The notes under the pieces are model-generated. The model was not told the origin of the DNA and did not search any database. It was given only the letters and a program-made list of their open reading frames with translations. Shown in pieces: positions 17,703 to 27,991 of a DNA stretch of 55,233 nucleotides (its first letter is position 1; the number at the start of each line of letters is the position of its first letter). Location: assembly GCA_040904825.1 (NCBI GenBank), contig JBBDSU010000017.1, positions 1 to 55,233 of the forward strand, written 5' to 3'. Made by a program: the position numbers and the translations under genes. The stretch is from JBBDSU01 sp040904825 (lineage in GTDB: Bacteria > Actinomycetota > Nitriliruptoria > Nitriliruptorales > Nitriliruptoraceae).

Positions 17703-18974
17703 ATGTCGAAGCTGCAAGTCCGTGGCCTGACGAAAGTGTTCGGTTCGCAGCCCCGTCGCGGGCTCGAGATGATGCATCAAGGCCTGTCGCGCGCCGAGAT
17801 CTTGGAACGCACGGGCCAGTTGCTCGCGGTGGCCGATGTCGACCTCGATATCGAGGATGGCGAGCTGTTCGTCATCATGGGGCTCTCAGGGTCCGGCAAG
17901 TCAACGGTCATCCGCCTCCTCAACCGGCTGATCGAGCCGACCGCAGGAACCGTCGAACTCGACGGAGAACGGATCGACGGACTGAGCGCGCCCGAATTGC
18001 GCGCCGTCCGCCAGCGCAAGCTGTCGATGGTGTTCCAGCACTTCGCCTTGTTCCCTCACCGCACCGTCGGCGAGAACGCCGCCTATGGCCTGCAGGTGCA
18101 GGGGATCGATGAGGCCGACCGACGTGACCGGGCAACTGCAGCCCTGGAAACAGTTGGCTTGGCCGACCGCATCGACGCCTATCCCCACGAACTCTCCGGC
18201 GGCATGCAGCAGCGGGTCGGCCTGGCCCGTGGGCTGGCGACTGAAGCCGACATTCTGCTGATGGACGAACCGTTCAGTGCGCTGGATCCGTTGATCCGGC
18301 GTGACATGCAGGATCTTCTTGCCCAACTCCAATCAGACCTCAACCGAACCATCGTGTTCATCACCCACGACCTGAATGAGGCGATGCGACTCGGCGACCG
18401 CATCTGTGTCCTCAAAGACGGTCGCGTCGTCCAGATCGGCACCGGCGCTGAGATCATTGAGAACCCTGCCAACGAGTACGTGGCCGACTTCGTGTCAGAC
18501 GTCGACCGCTCTCGCGTTCTGACTGCCATCCAGGTCATGCGCGCACCCCGCAAGACATTTGTCGCGACCGATCACCCCCGTGACGTCCTGGCATGGCTCG
18601 ACGAGCAGGAATTCAACGGTGTCTACGTGCTCGACAGCGACGGCCGGATCCTGGGAGTCGCTCGCGATGACCGCCTTGCCGCCGGGCTGAAGTCCGGGGC
18701 GAGAACTGTCGAGCATCTGCTGATCGATGACTACGCAACGGCTGGCCACGACACGTTGTTGTCCGAACTGGCTGCCATGGCTGCGCTGCAGAGCGTGCCG
18801 ATTGCGGTGACCGACGACACCGGCCGGCTGCATGGCGTCGTACCGCGTGCTCGCCTGCTCGCCGCGCTGTCGAACGAAGACCTGCCGGCCGATGAATCGA
18901 CGCCGGCTTTGGAGCCGTCCATCGCGGCATCACCGGCAGCCAGCACGACCGAGGAGGTCGCCCATGATGCTTGA
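17703..18974 (+). CDS. proV: glycine betaine/proline ABC transporter ATPase with CBS domains
   Basis: Drives uptake of compatible solutes for osmoprotection. 423 residues, typical ProV/OpuAA length: N-terminal KVFG region with the family insert GLSRAEILERTG, Walker A GLSGSGKST, QHFALFPHRTV, signature LSGGMQQR, Walker B ILLMDEPFSALDP, then two CBS-like repeats in about residues 280-395 which in OpuA sense ionic strength. The tail ends in an Ala/Ser/Pro-rich stretch. ATG 17703 follows GAAAGG. Stop overlaps the permease start (ATGA). Confidence 0.95.
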   Translation: MSKLQVRGLTKVFGSQPRRGLEMMHQGLSRAEILERTGQLLAVADVDLDIEDGELFVIMGLSGSGKSTVIRLLNRLIEPTAGTVELDGERIDGLSAPELRAVRQRKLSMVFQHFALFPHRTVGENAAYGLQVQGIDEADRRDRATAALETVGLADRIDAYPHELSGGMQQRVGLARGLATEADILLMDEPFSALDPLIRRDMQDLLAQLQSDLNRTIVFITHDLNEAMRLGDRICVLKDGRVVQIGTGAEIIENPANEYVADFVSDVDRSRVLTAIQVMRAPRKTFVATDHPRDVLAWLDEQEFNGVYVLDSDGRILGVARDDRLAAGLKSGARTVEHLLIDDYATAGHDTLLSELAAMAALQSVPIAVTDDTGRLHGVVPRARLLAALSNEDLPADESTPALEPSIAASPAASTTEEVAHDA

Positions 18975-20004
18975 AGCGATCCGGGCCACAGCGGTGGCCA
19001 ACAGCTTCGACTGGGAGTTGCCCGTCGGACGCATCTTCACCGACGCCATCGACTGGCTCACTTCGACATTCGGCTGGTTCTTTAACGGCATGCGAGCAAC
19101 GATCGGCACCATTGTCGATGGCATGGAGTGGGCGCTGACCACACCGTCACCGCTGATCATGACCGTGCTGTTCACGTTGCTGGCCTTTGTCGCCACCCGT
19201 TCGTGGGGTCTGCCGCTGTTCACCGTCGCAGCATTCCTGCTCGTGGACACCATGGGCTTGTTCTCTCACGCAATGCAGACTTTGGCGCTGGTCCTCGTCG
19301 CCACAACGCTGGCGGTGGTGATCGGCCTGCCGCTGGGCATCATCGCTGCACGCAGCGACCGCTTCAGCGTCCTGGTCAAACCGATCCTTGACTTCATGCA
19401 GACCATGCCCTCGTTTGTCTACCTGCTGCTTGCGGTCGTGATCTTCCGCATCGGACGTGTTCCCGGGGTCATGGCCGCACTGATCTTCGCCATGCCGCCT
19501 GCCGTGAGATTGACCGAACTCGGGATTCGCCAGGTCGACAGCGAAGTAGTCGAAGCTGCCGAGGCATTCGGCGCCAAGCCCCGCGAGGTGCTCACCGGCG
19601 TTCAACTGCCGTTGGCCAGAGCATCGATCCTCGCCGGCGTCAACCAGGTCATCATGCTGGCACTGTCGATGGTCGTCATCGCCGGCCTTGCTGGTGCACC
19701 GGGTCTGGGAGCCGAGGTGGTCCGTGCCGTGACTGGCATGAACCTCGCCATGGGCATCGAAGGTGGGCTCGGCGTCGTGGCACTTGCCATCTATCTCGAC
19801 CGCGTCACCGCCGCGTTCGGCCGCGAAGGACGGGGCAAGAAGCGTGGCCAGCCTTCTGCCAGCACCGACGAACAGTCCCCAACGGGCGGCGAGACGGGCG
19901 GCCAAACGAGCGATAAGACCGGCTCCGGCAACGACCCCGCCGATCGGCAACTCGACAGCAACCACACCAAGGCCCGAGCCTCGACAACCACGTCGGGCCC
20001 CTAG
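18964..20004 (+). CDS. proW: glycine betaine/proline ABC transporter permease
   Basis: Membrane component of the betaine importer. About 346 residues. After a soluble N-terminus come several helices, including LFTLLAFVATRSWGLPLF and TLALVLVATTLAVVIGLPLG, then QTMPSFVYLLL and the EAA region VVEAAEAFGAKPREVLTGVQLPLA. The last 60 residues are a hydrophilic Gly/Ser/Thr-rich tail, not needed for transport. ATG ATG at 18964 is preceded by GAGGAGG. Between proV (4-bp overlap) and proX. Confidence 0.94.
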   Translation: MMLEAIRATAVANSFDWELPVGRIFTDAIDWLTSTFGWFFNGMRATIGTIVDGMEWALTTPSPLIMTVLFTLLAFVATRSWGLPLFTVAAFLLVDTMGLFSHAMQTLALVLVATTLAVVIGLPLGIIAARSDRFSVLVKPILDFMQTMPSFVYLLLAVVIFRIGRVPGVMAALIFAMPPAVRLTELGIRQVDSEVVEAAEAFGAKPREVLTGVQLPLARASILAGVNQVIMLALSMVVIAGLAGAPGLGAEVVRAVTGMNLAMGIEGGLGVVALAIYLDRVTAAFGREGRGKKRGQPSASTDEQSPTGGETGGQTSDKTGSGNDPADRQLDSNHTKARASTTTSGP

Positions 20005-20129
20005 AGAAACCACACAGCCCCCGGAAGCCGCTCCCGATGGGCAGTTTCCGGTTCTCCGGGATCGTCGGCTTAGAGCCGTGCGACCCGGTGTTCTGCAACA
20101 CCCGATAGCAATCCACCGAAAGGTGCGCA

Positions 20130-21128
20130 GTGAAGTTCCTAAGAAACAAGCGTTCATCCTGGCGAGCGACCACGCTCGTTGGTGCGCTCGCCGCCGGACT
20201 CATCCTCGCCGCATGCGGCGACGGCATTGACGAGCCGGAGGCGCCCGCTGATCCCGACCCGGCACCGGCCGAAGAGGCCCCGGGCGAAGAAGCGGACGAC
20301 GCCGCAGCCGGCAACGTTGGCGAAGGCCAGACCATTTCCATCGGCTGGATGCCGTGGGAAGAGGCCATCGCCGTCACCAACCTGTGGCACGTGATCCTCG
20401 AAGCCAACGGCTACGAGGTTGATCAACAGCAGCTCGACCCAGGCATTGTCTTTTCTGGCATCGCCTCGGGTGACCTCGACATCTTCCTGGATGCCTGGCT
20501 GCCGATCACTCACGAGCAGTACATCGACCAGTTCGGCGCCGACATTGAGGACCTCGGTCCTTGGCTCGCCGACGCGCCCCTCACCTGGGCAGTGCCGACA
20601 TACGTCGACGGGGTCGACTCGCTCGCCGACTTGGCTGACAACGCCGACTTGTTCGATGGCACCATCGTTGGCATCGAGCCAGGTGCTGGCCTGACGCGCA
20701 TCTCGCTCGAAGAAGTCATCCCGGCCTATGGCTTGGGCGACAGCTTCGAACTGATCGAGAGCTCCACCCCGGCCATGCTGGCTGAGCTGGATGCCGCCTA
20801 CGCCAACGAAGAGCCGATCGTCGTCACGTTGTGGCGTCCACACCCGGCTTACGGTCGTTATGACCTGAAGGACCTTGAGGACCCAGAGAACGCGCTGGGC
20901 GATGCGGACCAGATCCACGCGGTCGCCCGCACCGGGTTCACAGCCGACCACCCTGAGGTGGCAGCAGCGCTCGAGAACTTCTTCTTCGAGCACGACGTGT
21001 TCGCCCCGCTGAACACCGCAATCGATGACGCCCCTGATGGTGGCAAGCTCGATGCGGCACGCACGTGGGTCGAAGCCAACCGCGACATCGTCGAGGGATG
21101 GCTTGAAGGCACAGGGCTCGGCCTGTAA
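20130..21128 (+). CDS. proX: glycine betaine-binding lipoprotein
   Basis: Ligand-binding subunit of the importer. 332 residues: lipoprotein signal ending LILAACG, then an acidic Pro/Glu/Asp linker of about 30 residues, then an OpuAC-type fold. Aromatic residues that could cage the trimethylammonium occur in GWMPWEEA, DAWLPITHEQY and LWRPHPAY. GTG at 20130 follows GAAAGG. It lies 125 bp after proW; that spacer contains inverted CCGGAA/TTCCGG elements. Two hairpins follow the gene. Confidence 0.94.
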   Translation: MKFLRNKRSSWRATTLVGALAAGLILAACGDGIDEPEAPADPDPAPAEEAPGEEADDAAAGNVGEGQTISIGWMPWEEAIAVTNLWHVILEANGYEVDQQQLDPGIVFSGIASGDLDIFLDAWLPITHEQYIDQFGADIEDLGPWLADAPLTWAVPTYVDGVDSLADLADNADLFDGTIVGIEPGAGLTRISLEEVIPAYGLGDSFELIESSTPAMLAELDAAYANEEPIVVTLWRPHPAYGRYDLKDLEDPENALGDADQIHAVARTGFTADHPEVAAALENFFFEHDVFAPLNTAIDDAPDGGKLDAARTWVEANRDIVEGWLEGTGLGL

Positions 21129-21139
21129 GACCAGCGATC

Positions 21140-21204
21140 AACGCCACATGATGGCGTTTGACTGGTGACAGCGTTGCGGGGCGGGCCATCAGGTCCGCCC
21201 CGCA
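21140..21204. terminator. tandem hairpins between convergent proX and cupin genes
   Basis: AACGCCA/TGGCGTT (21140-21158) and a strong 10-bp stem TGCGGGGCGG/CCGCCCCGCA (21175-21204, loop GCCATCAGGT). The long stem is symmetric, so it could end transcription from either side. No T run follows, as is common in high-GC bacteria. Confidence 0.7.
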
Positions 21205-21213
21205 GCATGTCGG

Positions 21214-21582
21214 TCACTCTTCAGCTTCCGCCTTGGTTGCATGCAAGGTGCCGGCAGCATGCTCTGGCGGGGCGTAAGCAGTCACCAAGCGCAAGGGCGC
21301 ATCCCCGGTGTTGATGAAGTTGTGGTGCACGCCCGCGTGGACGAACACAAGGTCGCCTGGCCCCACGTCGGATGTTTCGCCGTCGAGGACTGCAGCACCC
21401 GAACCATCGACGAAGACCAGCACCTGATCGTGATCTTCGTGCGTTTCGGCACCGATCTCCTCTCCGGGCGCCAGTGTCATGACAACGACCTGCAGGTGTT
21501 GTCCGGTGGTCACCACTCGGCGAAAATCGTCCGAGTCCCGTGCCATGGCGAGAATGTCGACCTGGTCATGTTCTGCCGTCAT
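21214..21582 (-). CDS. small cupin-domain protein
   Basis: 122 residues, a single cupin barrel. Metal-ligand candidates are in ETHEDHDQVLVF (first motif) and VHAGVHHNFINTG (second motif). The tail is acidic (KAEAEE). Function unknown; similar small cupins are mannose-6-phosphate isomerase-like or sensor domains. ATG 21582 is preceded by AGGA at 8 nt. The tRNA-Thr gene lies upstream, so it may be its own transcription unit. Confidence 0.85.
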   Translation of the reverse strand: MTAEHDQVDILAMARDSDDFRRVVTTGQHLQVVVMTLAPGEEIGAETHEDHDQVLVFVDGSGAAVLDGETSDVGPGDLVFVHAGVHHNFINTGDAPLRLVTAYAPPEHAAGTLHATKAEAEE

Positions 21583-21702
21583 AACGCGTCCTGATCGTCG
21601 GAATGCCACGAGTATGCGACACCGATGGGCCACCCACTAGGTGCGTTAGTCCCATCGGCACTGACGATCATCCATGACGCGCTGAAATTCAAGAAATATC
21701 GG

Positions 21703-21775
21703 AGCTGGAGAGGGGATTCGAACCCCTGACCTGCCGCTTACGAGGCGGCTGCTCTGCCGACTGAGCTACTCCAGC
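21703..21775 (-). tRNA. tRNA-Thr (anticodon CGT)
   Basis: Complete cloverleaf on the minus strand: acceptor GCTGGAG/CTCCAGC, D-arm GCTC..GAGC, anticodon stem GCCGC/GCGGC with loop CTCGTAA (CGT at 21740-21742), T-arm AGGGG-TTCGAAT-CCCCT. Discriminator T; no encoded CCA. Reads ACG codons. Confidence 0.97.
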
Positions 21776-21852
21776 GGAAATCGCGAGGGTAGCCCTGCCC
21801 GCACAGGGTCAGAAACCGCCATGGGGCCGTAGTCGGCGCCAGTTCACGGTCG

Positions 21853-23073
21853 TCAAACCGCAGGTTGGACACCGCGGGCATACAGGGGCAGCGCGATGAC
21901 AAACAGCAGCCGCTCGAGCTGGAGTTCCGGGTTGCCGTTGCGATCCAGCGCTTCACGACACTGAGCAACAGCCTCAAGGCCAGCAACCACGTCACGCGGG
22001 GACAACCTCGGCGCATCACGTTCGGCGGCATCAAGATGATCGATGTTGACCATGGCATCGGAGGTTCCACCTGACTGGATCAACAGCAGATCGCGCAGCC
22101 AGCTGCCGAGATCGTCGAGAACCAGGTCCAGTGCCCGCCGGCGCTCCTGGCGTTCAAGCCGTTCGAATCGTCGAGTCAGCCGTGCTTTGACACCCGGCGG
22201 CCATCCACGGCTTCCATCCACGCCGAAGGCTTCTTCGTAGGCGACCATCTGATCTTGATGCACCTTCTTGAGCGCATTAGCCCGATCTCGCGACCATGCC
22301 CCAAGCTCTTTGGCGATCGGCACGACGTCACCCGGACCTGCCGTCGCAAGACGGTTGATGATGCCAAGGTGCCGACGACGCGCCTCGGCAACGTCCGGGT
22401 CGGTCAGATCGTTGAGTCGGCGCGGCGATCCGAGCGCCGCCCGAGCCACCGATGTACGCAGCTCCGGCGCAACCCCGAGGCGGGTCGCCATCGCTTCGAG
22501 CGCGTCGGGACCCCAGGGCCGCAGATCGAGCCGGCGACACCGTGAGAGCACGGTGTCCAGCAGCATCCCGTCGTCCTGTGTATCGAGAATCCACACGACC
22601 GATGGCGGCGGTTCTTCGAGAATCTTGAGGAAAGCGTTCTGAGCGGCGTCGTTCATCCGGTCTGCCGCCACGATCCTCAGCACACGCCGCCGGCCTTCGG
22701 TCAGCGTGCGCGTGGCGATGGGGATCCAATCACTGCGCACGCTGTCGACAACGTGGTGGGCGCCTTCAGGCTCAAGGTCCTCCACCGATGGATGGACTCC
22801 GCGAGCGATACGGGTGCAGGTCGTGCACTTGCCGCATCCACGATCGGGTGCCGGCGCATCCGGGCAGTTGAGCGCCATCGCCAACGCACGAGATAACTCT
22901 CGCTGCCCGACATCACCTGGACCGACGAACAGCCATGCGTGGGCGACTTCATCAGCGGTCAGGGCTCGACGCATTGCAGTGACCGCAGCAGGTTGGCCGA
23001 TGACGGCATCCCACACGTCATCAACCTGCGACACCGGCGACCCTTCCACCGCAGACACCACTGGACCGCTCAT
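21853..23073 (-). CDS. holB: DNA polymerase III subunit delta'
   Basis: Clamp-loader subunit that helps load the beta clamp. 406 residues: IGQPAAVTAMRRAL, degenerate P-loop region GPGDVGQRE (as usual for delta', which does not hydrolyse ATP), four-Cys zinc module in CPDAPAPDRGCGKCTTC, then AADRMNDAAQNAFLKILEEPPP and LSRCRRLDLR. ATG 23073 overlaps the stop of the upstream tmk fusion. The order topA-tmk-holB is typical of actinobacteria. Confidence 0.95.
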   Translation of the reverse strand: MSGPVVSAVEGSPVSQVDDVWDAVIGQPAAVTAMRRALTADEVAHAWLFVGPGDVGQRELSRALAMALNCPDAPAPDRGCGKCTTCTRIARGVHPSVEDLEPEGAHHVVDSVRSDWIPIATRTLTEGRRRVLRIVAADRMNDAAQNAFLKILEEPPPSVVWILDTQDDGMLLDTVLSRCRRLDLRPWGPDALEAMATRLGVAPELRTSVARAALGSPRRLNDLTDPDVAEARRRHLGIINRLATAGPGDVVPIAKELGAWSRDRANALKKVHQDQMVAYEEAFGVDGSRGWPPGVKARLTRRFERLERQERRRALDLVLDDLGSWLRDLLLIQSGGTSDAMVNIDHLDAAERDAPRLSPRDVVAGLEAVAQCREALDRNGNPELQLERLLFVIALPLYARGVQPAV

Positions 23074-25142
23074 ATCTCATCCTGGGGCGACAATTTGGCC
23101 AACACCGCTGACGAGATCTCTTGATGCAGCGCCTCAACCGTGGCGGACGCGTCGACAACGAGATAACGCTCGGGGTCGGCTCCAGCCAACCTGAGATACG
23201 ACTCGCGCACCAGCCGGTGAAAATCGGTTCCGGCCGATTCGAGCCGATCGAGCGCGCCAGCATCGGCAGCCCGCTGGAGCCCGACGCGCGGGTCAATGTC
23301 CATCAGCACGGTGAGGTCGGGCGCAGCCCCTTGAGTTGCCCAACGATTGAGTTCGGCAACTTGATCGTCCCCCAAGCCACGACCCGTTCCTTGGTAGACA
23401 ATCGAGGAATCGACGTAGCGGTCACACAGCACCACCCAGCCTTTCTCCAGCGCCGGCAGGATGACCTCATCGATGTGCTGCGCACGCGCTGCCGCGTAGA
23501 GCAACGCTTCGGTCTGTGGCGATATCTCGGCAACCGGATCGAGGAGGAGTTCTCGAACCCGCTCGCCAAGCGCCGTGCCGCCCGGTTCCCGCGTCACCAC
23601 CACATCGTGCCCGGCACGTTCGATAGCGCCGCGAAGGAGACGAATCTGGGTCGACTTGCCTGCCCCGTCGCCCCCCTCGAAGACGATGAACTGTCCCTTG
23701 CGACGCACCGGCGTGTCGTCGGTCAAAGGGAATAGGTCCAGCGTTGCGGGATCATGCTCGGCCTTGACGGCAGCGTGCAGGGTCCGTGCTGTTGCCAGGG
23801 CACCGAGGACGGCGAACATCCCGGCCACCAGCAAGGTGATCCTTACCCCGCCGAAGGTGTAGGGGTAGAGCAGCGCCTGGGTGCCGTCTTCCAAGGTCGT
23901 CAGGAGTCGTCGTTCCCGTCCGAGCACACCGATCATCGTCGGCACCAGGATCGTGGATCCAAAGATCGAAGCGCGGACACCGGAGTTGAACGCTCCAAAC
24001 GTCCGGCCTCGCAATCGATCGTCGGACCGTTGTTGCAGCACCGTGTAGCCGACGATGAACGAAATGCCGGCGCCTGCTCCCATGACGAACGCCGGCGCAA
24101 TCACCCAGCCGAGCGACGGCATGGCCGCAGTCACCATGAGCGCCAACCCCGCCAGCCCGATGCCGGGCGAGAACAGGCGTTCAGGGCCTAGACGGGCGGT
24201 CAACGGGGCTGCGGCAACGAGTCCCGCGACCATCCCGGAGCCCACGACTGCCACGAGGATCCCATAGCCGGACGGTCCTGCATTGAGCTGGCTCGCAAAG
24301 AACTCCCCTGCGGTGATGACCACGCCAGCCGCGGCGAACGCCACCATCACCCCGACGACCATCGCCCGGATCACCCGGTGGCCTGCGATGAACCGGAAGC
24401 CTTCCTTGAGTTGTTCCCACGCACCCGGAGCAGCCGACAGGTCGGTCAAGGTGCGACGTCGTCCGGTCAGCCGCGGGATGCGCGTGACCACCAGCGCCGC
24501 AACGAAGAATGACACGGCGTTGAACCAGATGGCCAGTGCGACGGGCCGTTCCGCAAGGAACCCACCGAGGGCGCCGACCTGGCCTGCGTAGGCAACGAGC
24601 ACGGCATACAGAGCGCCACCGAGCGGCAGCGTTCCGTAGGTCGTGACGAGATTGATCTGGTTGGCGACAACAAGCTCACCTGGTCGCACCAGCGACGGCA
24701 GCATCGCGTCCTTGGCTGGCCCGAACAAGGACGACATCACCTCGATGACCAGCGTCGCCAGCAGCAGCGCCAGGATCTCGTTGGTGAAGGGGATCAGCGC
24801 CATCACGGTCCCGCGACCCAGATGGGCAACCATCATCACACGCTTGCGGTCCCAGCGGTCAACGAACACCCCAGCGATGGGCCCCAGCACGAGGCTGGGC
24901 AGCACCCGTGCCGCCATCACTCCAGACACTGCGAACGCGGCCGCACGCGTCGGACCCAAGATGTCAGCCGTCAGAGCGATGATCGCCAGGAAGCCGATCC
25001 AGTCGCCCAATGTCGACACAAGCGTGGACAACGCGAGGTTGCGAAAACCGCGATTGCCGAGCAGCGCAAGCGAGGCGCTGACGGAATCGCCCCGTAGCGC
25101 CACACGCGACGGCCTATGGCCGGCCGGGGCTTTGTCCACCAT
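23070..25142 (-). CDS. tmk: MFS-type membrane protein fused to thymidylate kinase
   Basis: 690 residues in two parts. Residues 1 to about 470 form a major-facilitator-like region (MFS_3 type) with about 12 hydrophobic segments and a DRWDRKRVM loop. From about 483 a complete dTMP kinase follows: P-loop FEGGDGAGKST, TREPGGT, CDRYVDSS, and lid YQGTGRGLG. The kinase makes dTDP from dTMP and is probably the only tmk of the cell. The role of the membrane half is unknown. The frame is uninterrupted with no gap nearby, so the fusion is real. Similar fusions occur in other actinobacteria at this locus. Confidence 0.93.
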   Translation of the reverse strand: MVDKAPAGHRPSRVALRGDSVSASLALLGNRGFRNLALSTLVSTLGDWIGFLAIIALTADILGPTRAAAFAVSGVMAARVLPSLVLGPIAGVFVDRWDRKRVMMVAHLGRGTVMALIPFTNEILALLLATLVIEVMSSLFGPAKDAMLPSLVRPGELVVANQINLVTTYGTLPLGGALYAVLVAYAGQVGALGGFLAERPVALAIWFNAVSFFVAALVVTRIPRLTGRRRTLTDLSAAPGAWEQLKEGFRFIAGHRVIRAMVVGVMVAFAAAGVVITAGEFFASQLNAGPSGYGILVAVVGSGMVAGLVAAAPLTARLGPERLFSPGIGLAGLALMVTAAMPSLGWVIAPAFVMGAGAGISFIVGYTVLQQRSDDRLRGRTFGAFNSGVRASIFGSTILVPTMIGVLGRERRLLTTLEDGTQALLYPYTFGGVRITLLVAGMFAVLGALATARTLHAAVKAEHDPATLDLFPLTDDTPVRRKGQFIVFEGGDGAGKSTQIRLLRGAIERAGHDVVVTREPGGTALGERVRELLLDPVAEISPQTEALLYAAARAQHIDEVILPALEKGWVVLCDRYVDSSIVYQGTGRGLGDDQVAELNRWATQGAAPDLTVLMDIDPRVGLQRAADAGALDRLESAGTDFHRLVRESYLRLAGADPERYLVVDASATVEALHQEISSAVLAKLSPQDEI

Positions 25143-25314
25143 GATCTATGGAACTCTACCGACTAACCAGCAGCCGCCAACAGGTCATCGGCGGCCCTGC
25201 GGCCCGAGACGAGACGGCCGTGGCGGCCCGAGACGAGGCTGCCCTGTATCGACCCTGTATCACGATGATCGCCACACACCCACATCCGTTCGTGGCGCGA
25301 ACAAAGCCATAGCC

Positions 25315-27991
25315 CTACCTCGACTTCTTGGCCGTGGCCTTCTTCGCCGTCCGCTTCTTTGTCGCCTTCTTGGCNNNNNNNNNNNNNNNNNNNNNNNNNN
25401 NNNNNNNNNNNNNNNNNNNNNNNNNNNNNNNNNNNNNNNNNNNNNNNNNNNNNNNNNNNNNNNNNNNNNNNNNNCTTCTTTGTCGCCTTCTTGGCCGGAG
25501 GTTGCTGCGTACCGGTATAGATCATCGGCACCGGGTCAGCGATCTCCTCCGTCTCCAGCGGCTCGCCTCCAAGCTCCGGGTCGTACTTGGCGACGCCATC
25601 GACGACCGTCCAGGTTGCCACCTGCGGAGCGTCGAAATCTTCGAGCTCGAACGTGTGGTTGATCTCCGGATGAGTACACACGGCCACCGGAACCTTGCGG
25701 TTCTTCGGAGGCGGACGCAGCGGTGCAGCGCACTTGGGGCACGGGGTGGCAATCGGAAGCGACCACACCGCGAAGGCATCGTCGGGATAGCCGGTCGAGC
25801 CAACGAACGGTTTCCCATATCGCGAGGTGCGGCGCTCCATGTAGCTGCCGGGGTCAGTCGGGGATCGGAACGGATGCGTTGCGCCATCGGCGTCTTTGAA
25901 CATCAACCGTTGCTGAACGTTGCGGATCCCCTTGCACTTGGGATAGTCGACACACCCGAAGAAGCGGCCATAGCGACCGGCGCGCAGCGCCATCGGCTTG
26001 CCGCAGATCTGGCAGCGCACGTCCTCGTCGGGCTCGGGCTCCGGTTCGGGCTCTCCGACTGATCCGTCTGCTTCCAGCGGCAGCGTGCCATCGCAATCGG
26101 GCCATGCGCTGCACGATGCGAACCACTGCTTCGACTTGCCAGAGAACACCCGCTCCATCGGCCGGCCACAGGTCGGGCAGTCGGCCGGCACATGCAAGGG
26201 AAGGCGAGGGCGCTCAGGCTTGCGCTCCCGGACCCACTCATCAACTTCGTCGAGAAAGCTCGTGACCGTCTGGCACCAGCGGGTGCTCCCCGCAGCAATT
26301 TCGTCGAGCGTGTCTTCCATGCGGGCGGTGAACCCAAGGTCGACGACCTCGTGGAAATGTGCCTTGAGGAACGACACCACGACTTCACCCAGTGGAGTCG
26401 CAAAGAAGCGGCGGGATTCCTTGAGGACATACTGACGCTGCTCAAGAGTCGAGATGATCGACGCGTAGGTCGATGGGCGGCCGATGCCGGCCTCCTCGAG
26501 CGCTTCAACCAGTGTCCGTTCCGAATATCGCGGTGGTGGCGAGGTTTCGTGGCGTTCGGGCTCCAGTGCCGCGAGGTCCAGCGGCTGGCCTTCGACGAGT
26601 TGCGGCAGGCGGTCAGCGACCTCGTCGTCGCCTTCATCCTCATCACGCACTGCGCGATAGGCCGCGAGGAACCCATCAAACTTTTCGACCTGCCCGGTGA
26701 CCCGGAAGACCAGCCGGCCAGCATCGTCATCGCCAACGACGTCGGCGGCAACACGGTCAAAGATCGCCGCCGCCATTTGGGTCGCGACCGTGCGCTTCCA
26801 GATGAGGTCATACAGCTTGAACTGATCGGTGGTCAGGTAACGACGGACCTTTTCCGGGGTCCTGGTGATCGACGTCGGGCGGATGGCCTCGTGAGCTTCC
26901 TGGGCTCCCTTGGTCGACGTGGCGAACCGCCGAGGCTTGTCGATGCCATAGCGGGCGCCGTAGACGTCACCGACATGGGCGGCGATCTCGCGCAGCACCT
27001 GATCCGACAGGTTCAGCGAATCGGTCCGCATGTAGGTGATCAGCCCGACCTGCTCACCGCCGAGTGCGACACCTTCATACAACTGCTGGGCGGTTGCCAT
27101 CGTCTGGCGAGCGGTGAATCCGTACTTGGACGCCTCACCTTGAAGCGTCGAGGTCTTGAACGGAGGCTTGGGGTTGCGTCGCACTTCGGTCCGACGCACC
27201 TCATCGACTCGCCAGTCCAGTGCCCTGGCTCGATTGGCGATACGGCTGGCTTCCGGCTCTGAACGCACCACCAGCAAGTCGCGCCGCTGATCTTCCGAGC
27301 GGTCTTCCAAGTTCTTGGGGCTGACAACACGCAACCCATCGACCGCATGCAGGGATGCGGCCACCGGCGTGTTCGCATCCCCGTCAGTCGGCAAAAACGT
27401 CGCTGGGAACGACCAGTACTCCTCGGGCACGAAGGCGCGGATCTCGTCTTCACGGTCGACGATCATGCGCAGCGCGGCCGACTGGACACGCCCGGCGGAA
27501 ATCCCTGACGAGACTGTGCGCCACAGCACCGGTGACAGCCGATATCCCACGATCCGGTCCACAGCCCGGCGTGCCTGCTGGGCATCGACAAGGTCCGTGT
27601 TGAGGCTGCGTGGATGGGCGAAGGCCTCACTGATCGCCTGTTCGGTGATCTCGTCGAACGTCACCCGGTTGGTGTCGGCAACGTCGAGGCCGAGCACTTC
27701 AGCGATGTGCCATGCGATCGCTTCACCCTCGCGATCAAGGTCTGGGGCGAGCCACACCGTGTCAGCCTGCTTGGCAGCTTTCCTCAGTTCCGCCACATGC
27801 TTCTTGGACGAGTCGGGAATCTCGTAGGTCAGTCGACAACCGCCAGTCCCGCCGACCTCAACAGCGAAGTCCGAGCGCGGCAGATCACGGATGTGGCCAT
27901 AGGAGGCCAGCACCCGGTAGCTGGCACCGAGGTAGCGTTCAATCGTCTTGGCCTTGGCTGGCGACTCGACGATGACGAGATTGGTCGTCAC
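25315..27991 (-). CDS. topA: DNA topoisomerase I, type IA, interrupted by assembly gap in Lys-rich tail
   Basis: Relaxes negative supercoils. N-terminal TOPRIM VIVESPAKAKTIE with LDREGEAIAWH; active-site Tyr in GLITYMRTDS; three C-terminal zinc-type modules begin CPTCGRPME, CQICGKPMA and CPKCAAPL. The tail becomes Lys/Ala/Thr-rich (AKKATKK). The gap falls in this tail. Beyond it the in-phase reading is AKKATKKRTAKKATAKKSR and a TAG at 25315-25317, which I take as the true stop. GTG start 27991 follows AAAGGAA. Confidence 0.95.
25354..25495 (-). repeat. identical 21-bp repeat on both sides of gap in topA tail
   Basis: CTTCTTTGTCGCCTTCTTGGC (plus strand) is present at 25354-25374 and again at 25475-25495, flanking 100 N (25375-25474). 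It encodes AKKATKK. The assembler evidently broke in a run of these repeats; the true gap must be a multiple of three long to keep the frame. Confidence 0.88.

Noticed and set aside
25163..25314. TopA C-terminus continuing to 25163 across the gap
   Set aside because: That reading assumes the gap is exactly 100 bp. The Lys-rich frame ending at 25315 fits the repeat and the protein family.
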